Position numbers and translations under genes: made by a program. The notes under the pieces were generated by a model, which saw only the letters and a list, made by a program, of their open reading frames with translations, was not told the DNA's origin and did not search any database. From NCBI RefSeq assembly GCF_900537115.1, contig NZ_UNRG01000018.1:1-40810 (forward strand): 40,810 nt of DNA, read 5' to 3'. The DNA is from Arthrobacter sp. Alg241-R88. GTDB lineage: Bacteria > Actinomycetota > Actinomycetes > Actinomycetales > Micrococcaceae. Positions 38,661-40,810 of this stretch are shown one piece after another; within the stretch, counting starts at the first letter, position 1; each line of letters opens with the position of its first letter.

Positions 38661-39250
38661 TGTCTGAGTTGATCCCAGTGCAGCAGTTGCTTACTACCGG
38701 CATCCCGGCATTCGTTGTGGGTGTTCTCGTCGGCCGCTACCAAGAGCGCCACAAGGAGAAGATGGGCATGAGGGACTTCGCCAACACGTACCGCCTGTGG
38801 TACGACCGGTGGGCACCTGTCGTGGTGACTGCGGTCGCTATCCTCGCGGTCGTCGGGATCTGGATTGGTGCTGCTGCCACGATCACGAACGCGCAGCAGG
38901 ACCGTCGTACGGATGCCGCGAACACGGCGGTGCAGAAGTGCTTTGACCGTTACGCGCAGGCTCAGTCGTCGTCGTCGAAGGCTGTGCGGGTGGCGTCGGA
39001 GGCGAAGGACATCGCTACCGCTGCCCGGGATGATGCTCTGAACCGTGAGGGGCGGGCGTTCAAGGCGTTGGTTCGGAAGATCCTCAACGACACTGTGACC
39101 CCTGATGATGTGCAGCACCTTTATGCGACGCTCGACGAGAGGGACGCTGCGGGCCGGCGACTTGATGCCGCGCAGGCTGAGCTCGATCGTGCGCGTGAGG
39201 AGAACCCGGTGCCTTCTGCGCCGTCCGAGTTCTGTTCCGTCAAGCCGTGA
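38660..39250 (+). CDS. Membrane protein with coiled-coil domain, lysis-associated
   Basis: 196 residues from the ATG in a TGATG overlap. Two hydrophobic segments at about 9-27 (LLTTGIPAFVVGVLVGRY) and 46-70 (PVVVTAVAILAVVGIWIG) precede a long coiled coil (about 75-180, with AVRVASEAKDIATAARDDAL and ERDAAGRRLDAAQAELDRAR). The C-terminus has one Cys (EFCSVKP). The topology resembles proteins that disrupt the outer envelope in mycolate-host phages, but no homologue is certain. Confidence 0.6.
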   Translation: MSELIPVQQLLTTGIPAFVVGVLVGRYQERHKEKMGMRDFANTYRLWYDRWAPVVVTAVAILAVVGIWIGAAATITNAQQDRRTDAANTAVQKCFDRYAQAQSSSSKAVRVASEAKDIATAARDDALNREGRAFKALVRKILNDTVTPDDVQHLYATLDERDAAGRRLDAAQAELDRAREENPVPSAPSEFCSVKP

Positions 39251-39333
39251 CTAGGCCCGCACCGACCTGCCCGACTTGCCACACCCCGCTCGAGCGCACC
39301 CGCCACGGCTGGGAATGCGACAACTGCGACTGA
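39247..39333 (+). CDS. Zinc-ribbon microprotein, 28 aa
   Basis: Begins VTRPAPTCPTCHTPL and continues ERTRHGWECDNCD: two CxxC pairs 16 residues apart, a complete rubredoxin-like knuckle. GTGA overlap start. It is about the smallest plausible metal-binding protein and is coupled to the membrane protein. Confidence 0.55.
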   Translation: MTRPAPTCPTCHTPLERTRHGWECDNCD

Positions 39334-39388
39334 GGCACATCGCTTCATCTGACGGCTATTCAGGTCTCGGCTTCACCCGGAGGCGCCC

Positions 39389-39526
39389 GTGGATGTGCCG
39401 CTGTCCCGCCAACCGTCGTGCCGTTTCTGCGGTTGCGAGGAGCACGTGTTCTCGCGCTGCCTGAGTGAAATCGGGGACGGCCTGTGCCCGTGCCCACCGA
39501 AAAGGCCGACGGGCTGTTACGACTAG
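39389..39526 (+). CDS. Cys-rich miniprotein, 45 aa
   Basis: GTG with a perfect GGAGG 5 nt upstream. CRFCGCEEHVFSRC, then CPCPPKRPTGC: seven Cys and one His. The codon pattern and strong ribosome site make it a likely real gene. Its stop overlaps the convergent DUF6221 stop by 4 bp. Confidence 0.6.
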   Translation: MDVPLSRQPSCRFCGCEEHVFSRCLSEIGDGLCPCPPKRPTGCYD

Positions 39527-39837
39527 GGCCGCCACTCGTCCTTAAAATCCGGGTGGTCGGCGTAGGGCAGGGCGAGTTCGCCCAAGATGCCGTGCGCGAG
39601 GTGGGTTGAGGGCATGGCGTAGTCGACCGCCGAGCACCGCTCCACGATCCGCCGCTTGGCCTCGCACTCAGCCAGCGCCCGCTCGGGCTCGATGCAGAGC
39701 AGGTTGTACTCGTCGTGCCACGACAACTTCCAGACCTCGAATGGACGATGCCACGGATCCTCGTTCTGCCGACGCACGAACTCCGCGCGCGCCTCGTCGT
39801 CATCGATCCGGGCGTGCAGGAAGTCGGTCAGGGTCAT
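39523..39837 (-). CDS. DUF6221-like protein, copy B
   Basis: 104 residues. LTDFLHARIDDDEARAEFVR at the start, CIEPERALAECEAKRRIVER in the middle and PYADHPDFKDEWRP at the end, the same motif order as copy A at 3637. The ATG overlaps the upstream GIY-YIG gene's stop, so the two are one operon. The 37 nt at 39640-39676 match copy A at 36 of 37 positions. The region between motifs is divergent and longer (with a VWKLSWHDEYNLL segment). Confidence 0.7.
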   Translation of the reverse strand: MTLTDFLHARIDDDEARAEFVRRQNEDPWHRPFEVWKLSWHDEYNLLCIEPERALAECEAKRRIVERCSAVDYAMPSTHLAHGILGELALPYADHPDFKDEWRP

Positions 39838-40208
39838 CGTGTGTACCGCCGCAGGAACTTGCGCAGGGCTTCGGTCAGCGTCTCGCCGCGTTCCTCGGCC
39901 CGCTTCTTCGCAGCCTCCCAAAGCTCGTCGTCGACGCGGAATGAGTGAAGGGGCGTCTTCCCGACTGAGCGCACTTGGTTGTAGCGCGGGCGCTCCGAGT
40001 CGATAGCGACCTGCTCAGCCTCTCGCGCCTCCTCGCGTGTCTCGAAGTGGGCGACCGTCATTGAGCTCATCTCCTTCCACCAGGGCTTTGAGCCCTCGTG
40101 TGCCTTGGTTCGGGTCGGCAGATTGCCGGTGATTCCGACATACAGCAGATCCCCCTTCGAGTCGTAGAACCGATAGACCGCGCACGGGTCTGTGGGCAGT
40201 TGCGTCAT
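39834..40208 (-). CDS. GIY-YIG nuclease-like protein with C-terminal ribbon-helix-helix
   Basis: 124 residues. N-terminal GIY-YIG-type core: AVYRFYDSKGDLLYVGITG and NLPTRTKAHE, with VYRFY and LYVG in place of GIY and YIG, a following Arg and a later Glu in EEAREAEQVAI. A C-terminal domain begins FRVDDELWEAAKKRAEERGE and ends with LTEALRKFLRRY, like CopG/RHH DNA-binding folds. This suggests a DNA-targeting nuclease with its own operator-binding domain. The start has no Shine-Dalgarno and follows an extended -10 box at 7 nt. Confidence 0.72.
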   Translation of the reverse strand: MTQLPTDPCAVYRFYDSKGDLLYVGITGNLPTRTKAHEGSKPWWKEMSSMTVAHFETREEAREAEQVAIDSERPRYNQVRSVGKTPLHSFRVDDELWEAAKKRAEERGETLTEALRKFLRRYTR

Positions 40209-40215
40209 AACAGCG

Positions 40216-40224
40216 AGTATAACA
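40216..40224 (-). promoter_or_regulatory. Extended -10 promoter, leaderless type
   Basis: On the minus strand TGTTATACT: TGn plus TATACT, 7 nt before the ATG at 40208. The plus strand reads TATAAC at 40218-40223, so a divergent -10 for the endolysin overlaps it. The layout copies that at 4268-4276. Confidence 0.55.
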
Positions 40225-40236
40225 CCGGAGGTCCCT

Positions 40237-40791
40237 ATGTGGCGCGTAGCCCGCTCACTTGACGCACTGCTCGGCGAAGTCAACGCCCACGCCCCACGCC
40301 GCAACAAGGCGTCAGACGGGTCCATCGGTGACGCCGCCCACGCGACGCGCTCGAGCGACCACAACCCCTGGGTTGTCTTCGGCGGTCAGGGCATCGTCCG
40401 GGCTCGCGACTTCACCCACGACCCAGCCAACGGGCTCGACTGCCAAGACCTCGCGAACGCCCTCGCGTCACTCATCGCGGTTGGCGGACACCCCGCCTGC
40501 CGGTCCGGTGCCTACGTCATCTGGCGCGGACGGATCTACTCGTTCGACCGCAGGCACGAAGGCTGGCGTCCGTACTCGGGATCCAACCCGCACAACCACC
40601 ACCTCCACCTTTCGGTCGCCACCGACCCCGCCGGCTTCGACTCGATCCTTCCGTGGGGCGTGTTCGTGGACCCGAAGCGTGAGGAGCGGCTGGGGAAGCT
40701 CGAGGCCAGCCGTAAGCGCAAGGCGAAGTGGCAGCGGTGGGTCAAGCGGGCCAACAAGAACATCGCGCGACTCAAGAGGCTGACGAAGTGA
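40237..40791 (+). CDS. lysA: Endolysin, M15/LAS-like peptidase
   Basis: 184 residues from the ATG with GGAGGT 5 nt upstream. RSSDHNPW (His 42), RARDFTHDP (Asp 58) and PHNHHLHLSV (His 122, His 124) match the zinc site of M15/LAS carboxypeptidase-type endolysins that cut peptide bonds in peptidoglycan. After about residue 140 comes a basic tail (LGKLEASRKRKAKWQRWVKR) without a recognised cell-wall binding domain. The stop overlaps the next GTG. Confidence 0.75.
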   Translation: MWRVARSLDALLGEVNAHAPRRNKASDGSIGDAAHATRSSDHNPWVVFGGQGIVRARDFTHDPANGLDCQDLANALASLIAVGGHPACRSGAYVIWRGRIYSFDRRHEGWRPYSGSNPHNHHLHLSVATDPAGFDSILPWGVFVDPKREERLGKLEASRKRKAKWQRWVKRANKNIARLKRLTK

Positions 40792-40810
40792 TCCTGTGGC
40801 ACGCCAACCT
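40788..40810 (+). CDS. Start of a gene cut by the window edge
   Basis: GTG overlaps the endolysin stop (GTGA) and gives MILWHANL before the edge. If the genome is circular the gene would continue at the left edge, but the direct join puts the frame off by one, so a few bases are missing or the junction is not real. Confidence 0.4.

Noticed and set aside
1..40810. CRISPR array, insertion sequence or transposase
   Set aside because: No regularly spaced direct repeats and no transposase motifs were found. The repeated stretches are the fibre repeats, the operator set, the attP arms and the DUF6221 block.

Overview
The window is high-GC DNA densely packed with short, overlapping genes. Many genes start with GTG, stop and start codons overlap as ATGA or GTGA, and Shine-Dalgarno sequences are of the GGAGG type. 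The gene content is that of a temperate siphovirus of an actinobacterium: HK97-type capsid genes, a long non-contractile tail module, a tyrosine integrase, a divergent repressor/Cro switch and an attP whose core is the 3' half of a CAU-anticodon tRNA. The genus of the host cannot be fixed from this sequence. Both sides of attP are phage genes, so this is the virion (or circular) form and not an integrated prophage.

Layout. 1-6.8 kb: end of a gene that runs in from outside, a small GTG gene, a 2-TM holin, then tail-fibre genes (a small decoration-like protein, a beta-helix spike, a fibre with about eight tandem repeats, a collagen/lectin-like protein, an SGNH hydrolase), closed by a strong hairpin at 6821. 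Two reverse-strand islands sit here (3637-4261 and 6876-7527). 7.5-10.5 kb: attP, an HNH gene, the integrase, a membrane protein, a palindrome-rich gap, a repressor and an operator/promoter region with GGTGTCCACC repeats. 10.5-19.6 kb: one rightward early operon of nearly 30 genes, most overlapping by 4 bp, with ERF annealing protein, two orphan DNA methyltransferases, RusA-like resolvase, SSB, replisome organiser, DnaB helicase and many very small Cys-rich proteins. 19.64-19.78 kb: a promoter followed within 100 bp by a strong terminator, giving a predicted ~80-nt RNA. 19.9-22.4 kb: more small genes, a DnaQ-like exonuclease and an HNH protein. 22.5-37.2 kb: terminase, Sm-like protein, portal-MuF fusion, protease, capsid, connectors, tail tube, frameshifted tail chaperones, tape measure and tail-tip genes. 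37.2-40.8 kb: a reverse-strand secreted SGNH hydrolase, two membrane proteins, two zinc-ribbon miniproteins, a second reverse-strand DUF6221 island with a GIY-YIG/RHH protein, and the endolysin.

Read as a circle the order is complete (packaging, head, tail, lysis, fibres, integration, control, replication), so the window is probably a whole or almost whole genome opened just after the endolysin. A direct end-to-end join does not keep the reading frame across the junction, so a few bases may be missing.

The most unusual parts are the twin reverse-strand DUF6221 islands with leaderless-type promoters, the promoter-RNA-terminator cassette before the late half, the attP with flanking arm repeats, the Sm-like protein between terminase and portal, and the reverse-strand secreted esterase.
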